Positions 38,829-48,651 of a stretch of 64,000 nt of DNA are shown piece by piece. Source of the stretch: Streptomyces sp. NBC_01197 (GTDB lineage Bacteria; Actinomycetota; Actinomycetes; Streptomycetales; Streptomycetaceae); NCBI RefSeq assembly GCF_036010505.1, contig NZ_CP108569.1, forward strand, positions 2,172,001 to 2,236,000, written 5' to 3'. The notes under the pieces were generated by a model. It ran no database searches. It was not told the origin of the DNA and saw only the letters and a list, made by a program, of their open reading frames with translations. How positions within the stretch are numbered: the stretch's first letter is position 1; every line of letters begins with the position of its first letter. The translations under genes and the position numbers were made by a program.

Positions 38829-38857
38829 CCGGACGGGGGTTTCTGTCCCCCGTCCGG
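38829..38857. terminator. hairpin between lysA and hom
   Basis: CCGGACGGGGG pairs perfectly with CCCCCGTCCGG across a 7-base loop, 21 bp after the lysA stop. It could end lysA transcripts or attenuate readthrough into hom. Confidence 0.65.
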
Positions 38858-38877
38858 ATTCTGAGATGACTATTTCA

Positions 38878-40269
38878 CTAGCCGACATCGAGGCGCAGGA
38901 GATCTTCCTCCGTCTCACGCCGGACGATCACCCGGGCCTCGCCGTCCCTGACGGCGACGACGGGCGGGCGCAGGGCGTGGTTGTAGTTGCTCGCCATGGC
39001 TCGGCAGTAGGCGCCGGTGGCCGGGACGGCGAGCAGATCGCCGGGCGCGAGGTCCGCGGGGAGGAACGCGTCCTTGACCACGATGTCGCCACTCTCACAG
39101 TGCTTGCCGACCACCCGGGTGAGCATCGGCTCGGCGGTGGACGTGCGGGAGACCAGGGCCACGCTGTACTCGGCGTCGTAGAGGGCAGTACGGATGTTGT
39201 CGGACATCCCGCCGTCGACGCTGACGTAGGTGCGCAGCCCTTCGAGCGGCTTGATGGTCCCGACCTCGTACAGCGTGAAGGCCGTGGGCCCGGCGATGGC
39301 GCGTCCCGGCTCGACGGAGATGCGCGGGGTGGCGAGACCGGCCGCCTCGCACTCGCGGGTGACGATCTCGCCGAGCGCCTTGGCGATCTCCTGCGGCTCG
39401 CGGGGGTCGTCCTCCGAGGTGTACGCGATGCCGAGGCCGCCGCCGAGGTCGATCTCGGGGAGCTCCACGCCGTGTTCGTCGCGCACCTCGGCGAGGAGCT
39501 GCACGACCCGGCGCGCGGAGACCTCGAAGCCCGCCATGTCGAAGATCTGCGAGCCGATGTGCGAGTGGATTCCGATGAGTTCGAGCCCGTCGAGCTTGAG
39601 CGCCCTGCGGACGGCTTCGGCGGCCTCGCCCCCGGCCAGCGCGATCCCGAACTTCTGGTCCTCGTGGGCGGTGGCGATGAACTCGTGGGTGTGCGCCTCG
39701 ACGCCGACCGTCACCCGGATCTGGACCCGCTGGCGCACTCCGCGGCTCTGCGCGATGTGGGCGACCCGGACGATCTCCTGGAACGAGTCGAGCACGATAC
39801 GGCCGACCCCGGCCTCGACGGCGCGCTCGATCTCGGCGGCGGTCTTGTTGTTGCCGTGGAAGGCGATGCGTTCGGCGGGCATCCCCGCATCGAGCGCGGT
39901 GGCCAGCTCGCCGCCGGAGCAGACGTCGAGGTTGAGCCCCTCCTCCCGGAGCCACTTCACGACGGCGCGCGAGAGGAAGGCCTTGCCCGCGTAGAACACG
40001 TCCGCGTCCCGCCCGAAGGCGTCGGCCCAGGCCCGGCACCTGGCCCGGAAGTCGGCCTCGTCGACGAAGTAGGCGGGGGTGCCGAACTCCTCGGCCAGCC
40101 GGGTCACTTCGATGCCGCCGACGGTGACGACCCCGTCCGCGTTACGGCCGACCGTACGCGACCAGACCTTCTCGTCCAGGGAGTTGAGGTCATCGGCGGG
40201 GGCTGTGTAGTGGCCCTCGGTGTAGACATCGGCGTGCCGGGGTCCGGCGGGGTGTGCGGAACGGCTCAT
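38878..40269 (-). CDS. lysA: diaminopimelate decarboxylase
   Basis: 463 aa, fold-type III PLP enzyme. The PLP lysine lies in [13 protein letters not shown] (about 91-103). [19 protein letters not shown] and [11 protein letters not shown] are intact, and [16 protein letters not shown] ends the barrel domain. It makes lysine from meso-DAP. ATG 40269 follows nrtL after 12 bp. The N-terminus is about 30 residues longer than in E. coli, as is common in Streptomyces. Confidence 0.96.
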   Translation of the reverse strand: MSRSAHPAGPRHADVYTEGHYTAPADDLNSLDEKVWSRTVGRNADGVVTVGGIEVTRLAEEFGTPAYFVDEADFRARCRAWADAFGRDADVFYAGKAFLSRAVVKWLREEGLNLDVCSGGELATALDAGMPAERIAFHGNNKTAAEIERAVEAGVGRIVLDSFQEIVRVAHIAQSRGVRQRVQIRVTVGVEAHTHEFIATAHEDQKFGIALAGGEAAEAVRRALKLDGLELIGIHSHIGSQIFDMAGFEVSARRVVQLLAEVRDEHGVELPEIDLGGGLGIAYTSEDDPREPQEIAKALGEIVTRECEAAGLATPRISVEPGRAIAGPTAFTLYEVGTIKPLEGLRTYVSVDGGMSDNIRTALYDAEYSVALVSRTSTAEPMLTRVVGKHCESGDIVVKDAFLPADLAPGDLLAVPATGAYCRAMASNYNHALRPPVVAVRDGEARVIVRRETEEDLLRLDVG

Positions 40270-40281
40270 CTCTTCGCTCTT

Positions 40282-41190
40282 TCAGATGTGTTCGGGTGCG
40301 CTGATACCGAGCAGGGACAGGCCGCCTGCCAGCACCGTCCCGGCGGCCTCGGTGAGGGCGAGCCGGGAGCGGTGGGCGGCCGAGGGTTTCTCGTCCCCGA
40401 CGGGAAGCACCGCGATGTGGAACGCCAGAAAGGCATCGGCGACCACGACGAGCTGCCGGGCGATCCGGTGACCCGCACCGAAGGATGCGGGGGTGGTCGG
40501 GGTGTTCCCGAGGCCGGTCGCGGACTCGACGGCCGCGGGGTAGTCGGCGAGGGCGGCGACCAGCGCGGGGGCCTCGCGGTCCCGCTCGCAGGCCGCGTCG
40601 TACTCGGTCCCGTACGCGGCACGGAAGCCGAGATCGCGGGCGTTGCGGAGCAGGGCGCGGCTGCGGGCGTGGGCGTACTGCACCCGGAACAGCGGATTGC
40701 TCTCGCGCCGCACCAGCAGCTCGTCACCGCCGCCGCCGAAGAGGGCGCCCCAGCGGGCGGCGTCGAGGCCCGGGTGGTCGGCGGGGCCGGACGTCCCGGG
40801 GGCCGGGCCGGCCGCGGCCACCCCGCGGTCCGGCTCCGTCCCGCCACTGCCCGTGCCGTACCGGGCACCCTCCGCGAGGACGGTGCGTACGACCGTGCCG
40901 GAGCCGTCCGGCACCAGCGTGAAGTTCAGAAAGCCGGGCCCGGTGATCTCGACCCGTTCGATCCCCCGGGTACCGGCGATCCGCTGCCGCAGGGCCTCGG
41001 CCACCGCGCGGGGGGCCATTCCGGCGGGGCCGGCCAGCTGGAGCGCCGCGCTGGTCGCGTAGTCGCCGCGCCCGCCCGGCCTGGGCCGCTCGACTCTGAC
41101 CCGCTCGGGGACGGGCACGGACAGGGCACCCTCGTCGACCGCGCGGCGCACGGCGCGCGCGACGGTACGGGAGAGCTCAGCCGGGGTCAC
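40282..41190 (-). CDS. nrtL: ArgS-related anticodon-binding protein NrtL
   Basis: 302 aa. The N-terminal ArgRS Add-1-like part (RVERPRPGGRGDYATSAALQLAG, ITGPGFLNFTL) is joined directly to a DALR anticodon-binding domain (VQYAHARSRALLRNARDLGF to LLGIS). The catalytic Rossmann domain of ArgRS is absent, so it cannot aminoacylate. It sits between a response regulator and lysA, as in other Streptomyces. GTG 41190 lacks a ribosome-binding site, but TACGCT ends six bases before it, so a leaderless start is likely. Confidence 0.87.
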   Translation of the reverse strand: MTPAELSRTVARAVRRAVDEGALSVPVPERVRVERPRPGGRGDYATSAALQLAGPAGMAPRAVAEALRQRIAGTRGIERVEITGPGFLNFTLVPDGSGTVVRTVLAEGARYGTGSGGTEPDRGVAAAGPAPGTSGPADHPGLDAARWGALFGGGGDELLVRRESNPLFRVQYAHARSRALLRNARDLGFRAAYGTEYDAACERDREAPALVAALADYPAAVESATGLGNTPTTPASFGAGHRIARQLVVVADAFLAFHIAVLPVGDEKPSAAHRSRLALTEAAGTVLAGGLSLLGISAPEHI

Positions 41191-41245
41191 AGGTCCAGCG
41201 TATGGGAGAAGGGGGGCCACTCCGCGAACCGGTTTCGCCATCCGG

Positions 41246-41698
41246 TCAGCCGAGGGTGCTCCCGGCCCACCCCGCGGGCCTGCTGCCGCCGGGGCTGCTC
41301 CGGTCCGGCCCCCCGGCGGGCGACCGCTGACGCATCAGCCGGCCCACGAGCCGGACCAGCTCGGCGGGCTCGAAGGGCTTGGCCAGAAAGGCGTCGACGC
41401 CGGAGGCGAGCCCGCTCTCCACTTCCTGCTGCGAACACGCGCTGATGAGCGCGAGCGGCAGCCGGCTGGTCCGCGGGTCGGCCCGGAGCCTGGCAGCGGT
41501 GCGCAGACCGTCGAGACGCGGCATGACGACGTCGAGGGTGATCACATCAGGGGCGACCCGGTGGACGACTTCCAGACATTCGGCACCGTCGGCCGCGGTC
41601 ACGACCTCGAAGCCCTCCAGTTCGAGGTTGACCCTGATCAACTGCCGGATGACCTTGTTGTCGTCGACAACGAGCACCCTGCCGTACGCGCCTGACAC
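41246..41698 (-). CDS. response regulator receiver-domain protein
   Basis: 150 aa, a lone receiver domain: VLVVDDNKVIR (acid pocket), phospho-acceptor Asp in ITLDVVMPRLDG, and the Lys in AFLAKPFEPAELV. A short Gly/Pro/Ser tail of about 25 residues replaces any output domain. It may be an adaptor or a partner in protein-protein control. GTG 41698 is preceded by TACGCT seven bases upstream without a ribosome-binding site, so a leaderless start is likely. No histidine kinase is nearby. Confidence 0.88.
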   Translation of the reverse strand: MSGAYGRVLVVDDNKVIRQLIRVNLELEGFEVVTAADGAECLEVVHRVAPDVITLDVVMPRLDGLRTAARLRADPRTSRLPLALISACSQQEVESGLASGVDAFLAKPFEPAELVRLVGRLMRQRSPAGGPDRSSPGGSRPAGWAGSTLG

Positions 41699-41854
41699 AC
41701 CCACGAGCGTAGAACCGCGGCCACCACCGCGTCCGGGTTTTGCCCACTTCCACCCCGTGCGGGAACCGAACGGCGCCCGCCGCACAAAGCTGTTCATGGT
41801 CACCCCCACTGAGCTGGTAGGGTTCTACCCGTCGCCGCTTACCGCAGCGACAAC

Positions 41855-41926
41855 GCCCCCGTAGCTCAGGGGATAGAGCATCGGCCTCCGGAGCCGGGTG
41901 CGCAGGTTCGAATCCTGCCGGGGGCA
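41855..41926 (+). tRNA. tRNA-Arg (anticodon CCG)
   Basis: A full cloverleaf: 7-bp acceptor GCCCCCG/CGGGGGC, D arm GCTC/GAGC, anticodon stem TCGGC/GCCGG with loop CTCCGGA (anticodon CCG), and T arm GCAGG-TTCGAAT-CCTGC. The discriminator is A and CCA is not encoded. It reads CGG. Confidence 0.97.
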
Positions 41927-41938
41927 CTTCCGGAATCA

Positions 41939-41976
41939 GGCTCTGGCCGACAGAAATGTCGGCCAGAGCCTTTTTT
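41939..41976 (+). terminator. tRNA-Arg terminator
   Basis: GGCTCTGGCCGACA-GAAA-TGTCGGCCAGAGCC is a perfect 14-bp stem with a GAAA tetraloop, followed by TTTTTT. A textbook Rho-independent terminator, rare in this GC-rich genome. Confidence 0.95.
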
Positions 41977-42031
41977 GCGTGCCGCCGGGTCCAGCAGTCA
42001 CTGCCGGCGGGCGATGTCCAGCAGTCGATGT

Positions 42032-43365
42032 CTAGTAGTTGATGTTGACCCAGTACCAGTCGTTGGAGTTGGCGGGGTCGGGCAGCGTCGGGTCCCAGGA
42101 CAGGATCCGTTCGTGGAGGTAGTAGAGCTTCAGGCGGCTTCCCGCGCTCGCGTTGTCGGAGCGTGGCACGGCTCGTACGGAGAAGTCCCACTCAGGGTTC
42201 GCCGCGCCTTCGAGTGTGGCCCGGAAGGGATACTCGTCGCACTGCTCCTGCTTGCTCTTGTCCGGCCGCTTGTCCGGCGGCAGCCCCAGGCCCTTGTAGT
42301 CACCCGTGTCGGTGCAGGCCATGTCCTTGTGGCGCTGGTTGTCCTTCCAGCCGGCGTCGGTGCTCTTGATGCGGTGCAGCGGCGCGTTCAGCACGGCGCC
42401 GGGGATCCGCTTGGCGGGTGGGTTCGGCGTGCCGGGCGGAGCCGTGAGCGGGTAGGTGGTTTCGGGGTGGTACTGGGCGTCCGCGATGTGTTTGGCGACC
42501 ATCTCGGTCGGGGAACCGGGCGTCGCGTAGTAGTTCAGCACCGGCAGTGAGTCGGGGAAGAGGCAGGAATTCTGCTGACCCGCCGAGATGTACGTCGCCG
42601 AGTCGCAGCGCATCCGGGTGGCCGCCCCGCGGCCGGGCACCAGCGTGCTGTACCCCTCGCCCTGCGAGGTGAACTGAAGGAACCAGCGGTGGTACGCGAT
42701 CTTGTCGCGCCCCCGCGCCGAACCGTAGCTGTCGGACGAGTCCGCGATGTCGAAGTGGTACCAGGTGGGGTCGTGGTCCCAGACGTTGAAGGGGAGCGTC
42801 GGTGTTCCAGAAAGGCCGCTGCACTCAAGCTCCGCCCCGTCGCACTCCCCGGACATGGAGAGCTTCACGATCTTCGGGGTCTGCCAGAGGTCGTCCCACC
42901 GCTGCCGTCGAGGCACTTGCTCAGGAGTTCCGCGTTCGGGTCGTCCTTGATCGGCGCCGGAGGCGTGGACGACGGCGGCACGTCGGTGAGCCGGTTGGCG
43001 ACCTGGCTCTTGATCCGGGCCCGGGCTGCTTCGGCCGCCTGCTGGAACGTCTCCTTCGGCAGAGCCATCCGGGGCGAGGAGAGCGGAACCGTCTTGATGC
43101 CCCCCTTCGGCTTCTCGCCCTTGTGCAGGCGGTCCAGGTCCGCGGCGGAGATGCCGACGTCCACGGTGACGGCCTGGTCGGCCGATGGCGCGGCCGGTGC
43201 TGACGGCAGTGCCGGCGTCGGTGCCGGTGTGGCCGTACGGGACTGATGTCCGGCGTCCGGAGCCGGTGCGGCCGAACTCGTCGTGGGAGTCACCCCGATC
43301 AGCACCCCGGCGGCGAGTGCCGCCCATATCGATCGGAGTAAGTGACGGCGGTTCCGGTGTCTCAT
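42032..43365 (-). pseudogene. secreted NucA/NucB-type deoxyribonuclease, broken by a one-base frameshift
   Basis: ATG 43365 (GGGGGA upstream) begins a signal peptide (RHRNRRHLLRSIWAALAAGVLIG... SSAAP) and an Ala/Pro/Thr-rich linker. That frame runs to a stop at 42865, after LLSKCLDGSGG. The remainder (from WDDLWQTPK) continues in another frame to 42032 and ends with the NucA/NucB-like segment QCDEYPFRATLEGA and a Trp/Asn-rich C-terminus. The total length (1334 bases) becomes a whole number of codons (445) if one base is added near 42908, at a GC-rich GGTGGG run. Either a real mutation or a sequencing error; the protein would be about 444 aa. Function is inferred from the CDEYPF motif. Confidence 0.75.
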
Positions 43366-43594
43366 GTGTTCCCCCATGTGTTTCCCGGAAGACGGTGCTG
43401 AGTCGTGGGGCACGTTAGGCGCGGAGGAGAGACCGGTGCAGGGGGTAGCACTCGGGTCGGGTCGGTACAACAGTCTGTTGAGCCAGTTAGATCGTGAGCA
43501 TGTCAAGTGAAGGCCTGATGAAGGCACACTTGGACCGGTACGCACCCCGGGGGGAGCAAGCCGCCTCCGCGCGCGGGAAGTTGGCCGAAAGGGG

Positions 43595-44167
43595 TCAGAG
43601 CTCTGATACCCCGCCCCGCCATGGCCCGTCGAACGCCTCGGCCGTGAGCCGGAGACCTGCGACGACCTCCACCGCGATCATCAGGAGCTGCGATCCTGGG
43701 AGGGGTTCCAGGGCGGCGTCGAGACGCCCGTCGGCGTCCGGCATGAACCCGGCCCGTTCCAGGGGGCCCCGGAAACGGTCCGCGCCCTCGCCGGCCAGAC
43801 TCGCGGTGACCGGTTCGAACCAGATGAGCATCCGGCCGTCCTCCGCGTACAGGACCTCGTCCTGCCCCAGGTTGGCCGTGAGTGAGCAGGTCGCGCCGCC
43901 GTCGGCCGACAGCGCCTCCAGCACCTCGCTGCGGGTGCCGACCCAGCCCGTCATGCCGGAGGTCTCCACCACCAGCGACCACCCGCCGGGCAGCGCGCGG
44001 GCGGTCAGCCGCGCGGGCGGGCCGGCTTCCGTGCCCTCGCCGTCGAGGGCGTCCACATCGCCCTGACGGCCGGGCTCCACCCCCATGAGCGCGAGGGTTT
44101 CCGTCACCGGGCGCCGGGCCAGGGTGACGCACCAGCCCTCGCCGTACCGATCGTCGAGATCCACCAT
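43595..44167 (-). CDS. DUF6461-like hypothetical protein
   Basis: 190 aa, soluble, mixed alpha/beta. Features: a VTLARRPVTETLALMG start, a WSLVVETSGMTGWVGTR segment, and a VLYAEDGRMLIWFEP strand. It resembles Streptomyces DUF6461 proteins; function unknown. The ATG has no clear ribosome-binding site. It lies between the broken nuclease gene and another hypothetical. Confidence 0.65.
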   Translation of the reverse strand: MVDLDDRYGEGWCVTLARRPVTETLALMGVEPGRQGDVDALDGEGTEAGPPARLTARALPGGWSLVVETSGMTGWVGTRSEVLEALSADGGATCSLTANLGQDEVLYAEDGRMLIWFEPVTASLAGEGADRFRGPLERAGFMPDADGRLDAALEPLPGSQLLMIAVEVVAGLRLTAEAFDGPWRGGVSEL

Positions 44168-44288
44168 GCCGACAGACGCTACTGCGGGAGCCCCCTGCGC
44201 GTGACCCCCTCAGCGGGTGGGCCGCCTTCGTCGCGTACGCGCCCCGGAGCTGACCGTCCGCCGCGGGCGCATCCGAGCCGGCCGCCGT

Positions 44289-44963
44289 TCACCGCACCGG
44301 CGGGCACTGCCGTCCCGTGGCCGCGCAGCGTGCTTCGAAGCCCGGGGGCAGCCAGTCGCCCTGGAGCAGCCGGGGGTGCGCGGGAAAGGCGGCGCGTGCC
44401 GCCAGGACGAAGACCAACGAGGCCCAGAGTGTGTGCAGTTGTACGGTCATATAGCCGTTGCCGTACGTGTCCTGGAAGCTGCACTGGACGATCTCGGGCG
44501 CTATCAGCTCCACCGAGTCCAGGCCCGTCCAGCCCAGATCGAGCGGGTTCTGCTGCTGGCCGAAGACCGCGCGGCGGTCGGTGACCGTGAGTTCGCCGGG
44601 GCCGTCAGGCAACCAGCGGGGCTGCGCGTCGGCGATCGCCCTGTTCCTGCGGGCCGCGTTGCCCACCGCCGAACCGACCATGCTGCCGATCACGAAGGAG
44701 GGGGAGCCGAACGCGACCGTGCTGCTGTTCACGTACGAGCCGTTGCCCAGGGCCCGCCAGGTCGAGCGTGCGGCCGGGCCGACCGCCAGGGACAGTTCGC
44801 CCTGGTGCAGCCGCGCCCTCGTGGGTATCGGCGCACGCCCGCCGAGACGGCCCGCTCCGAGGTCGTGCACCACGCCGCAGGTGTACAGCAGGTGGTCGTC
44901 CAGCACGTTCCAGCCTTGCTGCTCCGCACTGTCCGGGCCGTCCCCGTGCTGCCTGGCTGCCAT
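44289..44963 (-). CDS. hypothetical protein
   Basis: 224 aa. The central part (about 80-185) has a short hydrophobic Gly/Ser-rich loop (FVIGSMVGSAVGNAARRN), then a beta-rich PH-like stretch (GELTVTDRRAVFG, VELIAPEIVQCSFQ). This could be a PH-type domain preceded by a membrane-proximal region. It ends with PAHPRLLQGDWLPPGFEARC. GGGGGAGCC precedes the ATG. It is downstream of the MFS exporter on the same strand with a 138-bp gap. Function not recognised. Confidence 0.7.
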   Translation of the reverse strand: MAARQHGDGPDSAEQQGWNVLDDHLLYTCGVVHDLGAGRLGGRAPIPTRARLHQGELSLAVGPAARSTWRALGNGSYVNSSTVAFGSPSFVIGSMVGSAVGNAARRNRAIADAQPRWLPDGPGELTVTDRRAVFGQQQNPLDLGWTGLDSVELIAPEIVQCSFQDTYGNGYMTVQLHTLWASLVFVLAARAAFPAHPRLLQGDWLPPGFEARCAATGRQCPPVR

Positions 44964-45101
44964 GGCTCCCCCGATCTCCCGTTCCCGGCCCCCCAGTTCG
45001 GCCCGGTGACTGACATCGTAGAGATCGCTCCGCGGCCCCGCCCTGCGGTTCGCCGGGGACCCGGTCGGCGAGCGGGCCCGCGAAGATCGGCCGGACAGGC
45101 C

Positions 45102-46964
45102 CTAAGTGCGCGGCGTACCGCCGCGTCCCGCCGAGGCCGCCCCACGACCCGGGTCGGCCGGGTGGACGCCCTCCCCGTCCGGAACGACCGGCTCGCTGAG
45201 GCCCGGACCGGCGCCTCCGGAGACACCGGCCAGCTCGGAGCCCAGCGACTCCGGCGACAGCACCCGGTGCTTGCGGCCCACCCTGCCCGTCAGCAGCGAG
45301 GAGAGCGCCGCCACCAGGCAGGCCGCCACCGCGAACCAGAAGGCGATGACCAGGCCCTGGTGGAAGGGGCCGGAGATCAGATGCGGGAAGAACTCCTTGC
45401 TGGTGAGGTGCTTGCCGCCGTCCGGCAGCCTGGTCAGATGGTCCCCGAGGAGCTGCTGGAGTGGGTTGTAGCCGAGGAAGGCCGCGAACAGGACCGCGAT
45501 CGGCGGGAGTTGGGACACCTGGGTGGCCTCGGCGTTGGGGACGCCCTGCGCCACCAGACCGTCGTGCATCGCGCCAGGCAGGGTGTGCGAGAGTCCCGCG
45601 ATCATCAGGCTGAAGAAGATGCCGATCGACAGGACCATCGCGGAGTTCTGGAACGTCGCGGTCATCCCGGACCCGGCGCCGCGCGACTCCGCGGGGACGG
45701 CGTTCATGATCTCGGCCCGGTTCGGTGAGGCGAAGAGGCCGGAGCCGACGCCGTTGACCATCAGCAGCAGCGCGAAGATCCAGTAGTTGAAGTCGGTCGG
45801 CAGCGTCATCAGCGCCAGGAAGCTCACCGCGGTGAGCAGCGCGCCGCCGACCGTGAACGGCCGTGATCCGAGCCGGTCCGATAGCCAGCCGGAGAGCGGG
45901 GCCGACAGGAGGAAGCCGACGGTCAGCGGGATCATGTAGATGCCCGCCCAGAGCGGGGTCCTCTCGAAGCTGTAGCCGTGCAGGGGCAGCCAGATCCCCT
46001 GGAGCCAGATGATCAGCATGAACTGGAGGCCGCCGCGCCCCAGCGCGGTCAGCAGGCTGGCGATGTTGCCCGCGGTGAAGGCCCGCAGGTGGAAAAGCGA
46101 GAGCCGGAAGAGCGGCTCGGCCACCCGTGTCTCGATCCAGACGAACACCGCCAGCACGGCCACCCCGCCGGTCAGCGCGGCCTGCACCCACGGGTTGAGC
46201 CAGCCCATGGTGCTGCCGCCGTAGGGCTGGATGCCGTACGTGATGCCGACCAGCACCGAGATCAGGCCGACGGCGAACGTGACATTGCCCCACCAGTCCA
46301 TGCGCGCCTTGGCCCGCACCCCGGTGTCGTGCAACTTCACATAGGCCCAGATGGTGCCGAAGACGCCGAACGGCACCGACACCAGGAAGATCATCTTCCA
46401 GTTCACCGGGGCCAGTACACCGCCCAGGATCAGCCCGAGGAACGAACCGGCGATCGCGGCGATGGAGTTGATACCCAGCGCCGTACCGCGCTGGTTGGCC
46501 GGGAAGGCGTCGGTCAGGATCGCTGTGGAGTTGGCGAAGAGCAGCGCACCGCCGACCCCCTGCGCGATACGCCAGCCGATGAGCCAGAGCGCGCCCGCGC
46601 TGCCGTCCATCCAGGTGACCGAGAGCATGATCGAGCAGAGCGTGAAGGCGGCGAAGCCGAGGTTGTACATACGGACCCGGCCGAACATGTCGCCGAGCCT
46701 GCCGAAGGTGACCACCAGCACCGCGGTGACCACCATGAATCCCATCAGCATCCAGAGCAGATAGCTGGTGTTCGCGGAGTCCAGCGGGTCAAGGTGAATG
46801 CCGCGGAAGATGTCCGGAAGCGCGATCAGCACGATCGACTGGTTGATCATCACCATCAGCACGCCGAGCGTGGTGTTCGACAGCGCGATCCACTTGTAGG
46901 GCTCCCCCGGTCCGGCCGGGGGCGACGACTCTGCGGCTATGGGTATTCGACCGGTCATGCCCAC
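45102..46964 (-). CDS. DHA2-type MFS drug exporter (14-TMS)
   Basis: About 620 aa, with about 14 membrane helices. The MFS DHA2 motifs QSIVLIALPDIFRGI (helix 1), VTFGRLGDMFGRVRMY (motif A) and IAQGVGGALLFANSTAI are present, and a second motif A-like LSDRLGSRPF lies after helix 7. The C-terminal 60 residues are soluble and Gly/Pro-rich. Proton-driven export of drugs or antibiotics is typical. GTG 46964 has GAGGGG ten bases upstream; ATG 46958 is an alternative. No regulator is next to it. Confidence 0.88.
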   Translation of the reverse strand: MGMTGRIPIAAESSPPAGPGEPYKWIALSNTTLGVLMVMINQSIVLIALPDIFRGIHLDPLDSANTSYLLWMLMGFMVVTAVLVVTFGRLGDMFGRVRMYNLGFAAFTLCSIMLSVTWMDGSAGALWLIGWRIAQGVGGALLFANSTAILTDAFPANQRGTALGINSIAAIAGSFLGLILGGVLAPVNWKMIFLVSVPFGVFGTIWAYVKLHDTGVRAKARMDWWGNVTFAVGLISVLVGITYGIQPYGGSTMGWLNPWVQAALTGGVAVLAVFVWIETRVAEPLFRLSLFHLRAFTAGNIASLLTALGRGGLQFMLIIWLQGIWLPLHGYSFERTPLWAGIYMIPLTVGFLLSAPLSGWLSDRLGSRPFTVGGALLTAVSFLALMTLPTDFNYWIFALLLMVNGVGSGLFASPNRAEIMNAVPAESRGAGSGMTATFQNSAMVLSIGIFFSLMIAGLSHTLPGAMHDGLVAQGVPNAEATQVSQLPPIAVLFAAFLGYNPLQQLLGDHLTRLPDGGKHLTSKEFFPHLISGPFHQGLVIAFWFAVAACLVAALSSLLTGRVGRKHRVLSPESLGSELAGVSGGAGPGLSEPVVPDGEGVHPADPGRGAASAGRGGTPRT

Positions 46965-47505
46965 GATGCACGTTCCCCTCTGCGCGCACCCCTGCCCGCC
47001 GACACCGGTGGACACGGGTCGTTAGTTGACGCAAGCAATCTAACCCTTGTACGTGACATCCACATTTCGGGGCGGCGGGGAGAGCCCCCGGTATGCCGGG
47101 GCTGCATGGCCTCCTTTGCCCCTCACGCCCCAGGGCTCACTGGCGACGGCGCAGGGGCACGAAGTCCAGAAGTTCCAGTAAAGAAGCACGTCGGACGGGG
47201 CGCGATCCGGCGCTCCAGGGAAGCGGTGGAGGCGCGGGCGCGGGGCGCACGACCGCGCCATAAATCGCTCGCACATTCCATTTATGACTCAGGCCATAGG
47301 ACATCAGGTGGCCTTCCGAGCAGTACGGAGATCAGCACCCCGATGCCCATCGCCCTGCTGCCCGCGCTGTCCTTGACGAGCATCAGCCGAGGGCACCTGT
47401 GAGCGTGGTGAGCGACAGGCCGACGACGTCGACGAAGAGGATCAGGGCGGCGAGACCGCTGACCCGCGCAACCGGCCCCGGACCAGGCGCGGGTGGCGCC
47501 CCACG
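46965..47505. other. 541-bp gap between ku and the MFS gene
   Basis: No convincing gene. On the minus strand, about 47385-47460 encodes a short hydrophobic stretch (VSGLAALILFVDVVG) ending at a stop. It may be a relic of a small membrane gene, but has no start codon with a ribosome-binding site. Confidence 0.35.
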
Positions 47506-48627
47506 TCACGCCGATGCGCGCTTCTTTCCGCGCGTCCCCGACGTCTCGCTGCCCGCAGCCGTCCTCTTGGCCGTACCGCTCCTTGCCGACGTCCTGCCGG
47601 CTGAACTCCCCTTCGCTGCGGTCTTCTTCGCTGTGGTCTTCTTCGCTGTGGTCTTCTTCGCAGCGTCCTTCTTCGGGGCCGTCCGACCCGAAGTGGCCTT
47701 CTTCGGAGCGGACTTGGCGGTGGCCGTCGTGGCGCGCGCTCCCCCGCTCCCGCTCTTCGCGTCGGCCTTCCGCTTCCCATCCGGCCGCAGCTCCCGGACC
47801 TCGGCGTCCTCCCCGCCCGCTGCTTGCGCTCCCTCTCCGCCCTCATCGCCGCGCGAGGACTTGGCCGCCCGCACGCTCTTCTCCAGCGCCGACATCAGGT
47901 CGATGACCTTGCCCGCACCGGCCCCCGCCGCGGGCTGGGCGGGTGGCTCCTCGCCGGACGTCTTCGCCGCGATCAGCTCCTCGACCGCCTCCCGGTAGTC
48001 GTCGTGCAGCGAGTCCATCTCGACCTCGCCCAGGGTGTCCATCAGGGTGTCGGCCAGGTCGAGTTCGGCGTCGCGCACCGTGACGGAGGTTTCCGGGGCG
48101 ACCCCTTCGTACGACCTGATCTCGTCCGGCCAGAGCAGGCCGTGCATCGCGATGGCGTCGCCGACGACCCGCAGCATCCCCAGCCGCTCCCGCCCGCGGA
48201 GCGCGAACTTGGCGATGGCGACCCGGCGGCTGCGCTTGAGCGCCTCGCGCAGCAGGGTGTACGGCTTCGCGGCCGTGGGCCCGCCGGCGACGAGGTAGTA
48301 GGCCGCCCCCATCTGCAACGGATCGATCGAGTCCAGCGGTACGAACGCCACGATGTCGATCGTCTTCGCGGTCGGCAGCGGCAGCGCGGCCAGGTCCTCA
48401 TCGGTGATCGGGATCATGGAGCCGTCGTCGGCCTCGTACGCCTTGCCGATCTCGTCGGCTGCCAGCTCCTCGCCGTCCAGCTCGCAGACCTTCCGGTAGC
48501 GGATGCGGCCGCCGTCCGCGGTGTGGATCTGCCGGAAGGAGACCGAGTGGTTCTCGGTGGCGTTCACCAGCTTGATCGGGATGCTGACCAGGCCGAAGGA
48601 GATGGCCCCGTTCCATATGGATCGCAC
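47506..48627 (-). CDS. ku: Ku end-binding protein (NHEJ)
   Basis: 373 aa. The Ku core (about 1-255) contains VRSIWNGAISFGLVSIPIKL at the start and LMDTLGEVEMDSLHDDYREAVEELI. The tail (about 290-373) is Lys/Ala/Thr/Ser-rich with repeats such as KKTTAKKTTAKKT, like the extended basic tails of streptomycete Ku that bind DNA. It bridges double-strand ends and recruits LigD. GTG 48627 has GGGAG upstream. It is divergent from the LigD polymerase gene. Confidence 0.95.
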   Translation of the reverse strand: MRSIWNGAISFGLVSIPIKLVNATENHSVSFRQIHTADGGRIRYRKVCELDGEELAADEIGKAYEADDGSMIPITDEDLAALPLPTAKTIDIVAFVPLDSIDPLQMGAAYYLVAGGPTAAKPYTLLREALKRSRRVAIAKFALRGRERLGMLRVVGDAIAMHGLLWPDEIRSYEGVAPETSVTVRDAELDLADTLMDTLGEVEMDSLHDDYREAVEELIAAKTSGEEPPAQPAAGAGAGKVIDLMSALEKSVRAAKSSRGDEGGEGAQAAGGEDAEVRELRPDGKRKADAKSGSGGARATTATAKSAPKKATSGRTAPKKDAAKKTTAKKTTAKKTAAKGSSAGRTSARSGTAKRTAAGSETSGTRGKKRASA

Positions 48628-48651
48628 GATGGCTCCCGTTCCGTCAGTACG

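Noticed and set aside
38449..41445. 998-codon plus-strand open frame over lysA, hom and nrtL
   Set aside because: It covers several real minus-strand genes; its translation is low in complexity and not family-like.
41855..41926. Integrated element at tRNA-Arg
   Set aside because: The tRNA is complete, followed by its own terminator, and there is no integrase or duplicated 3' end nearby; the downstream genes look like ordinary Streptomyces genes.
42032..43327. Separate gene for the C-terminal half of the NucA/NucB protein
   Set aside because: Its N-terminal part is the antisense-like reading of the linker region; the two halves match one protein with a one-base frameshift.
47040..47276. 78-codon minus-strand open frame between ku and the MFS gene
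   Set aside because: Arg/Pro-rich translation without a domain; no ribosome-binding site; likely chance.
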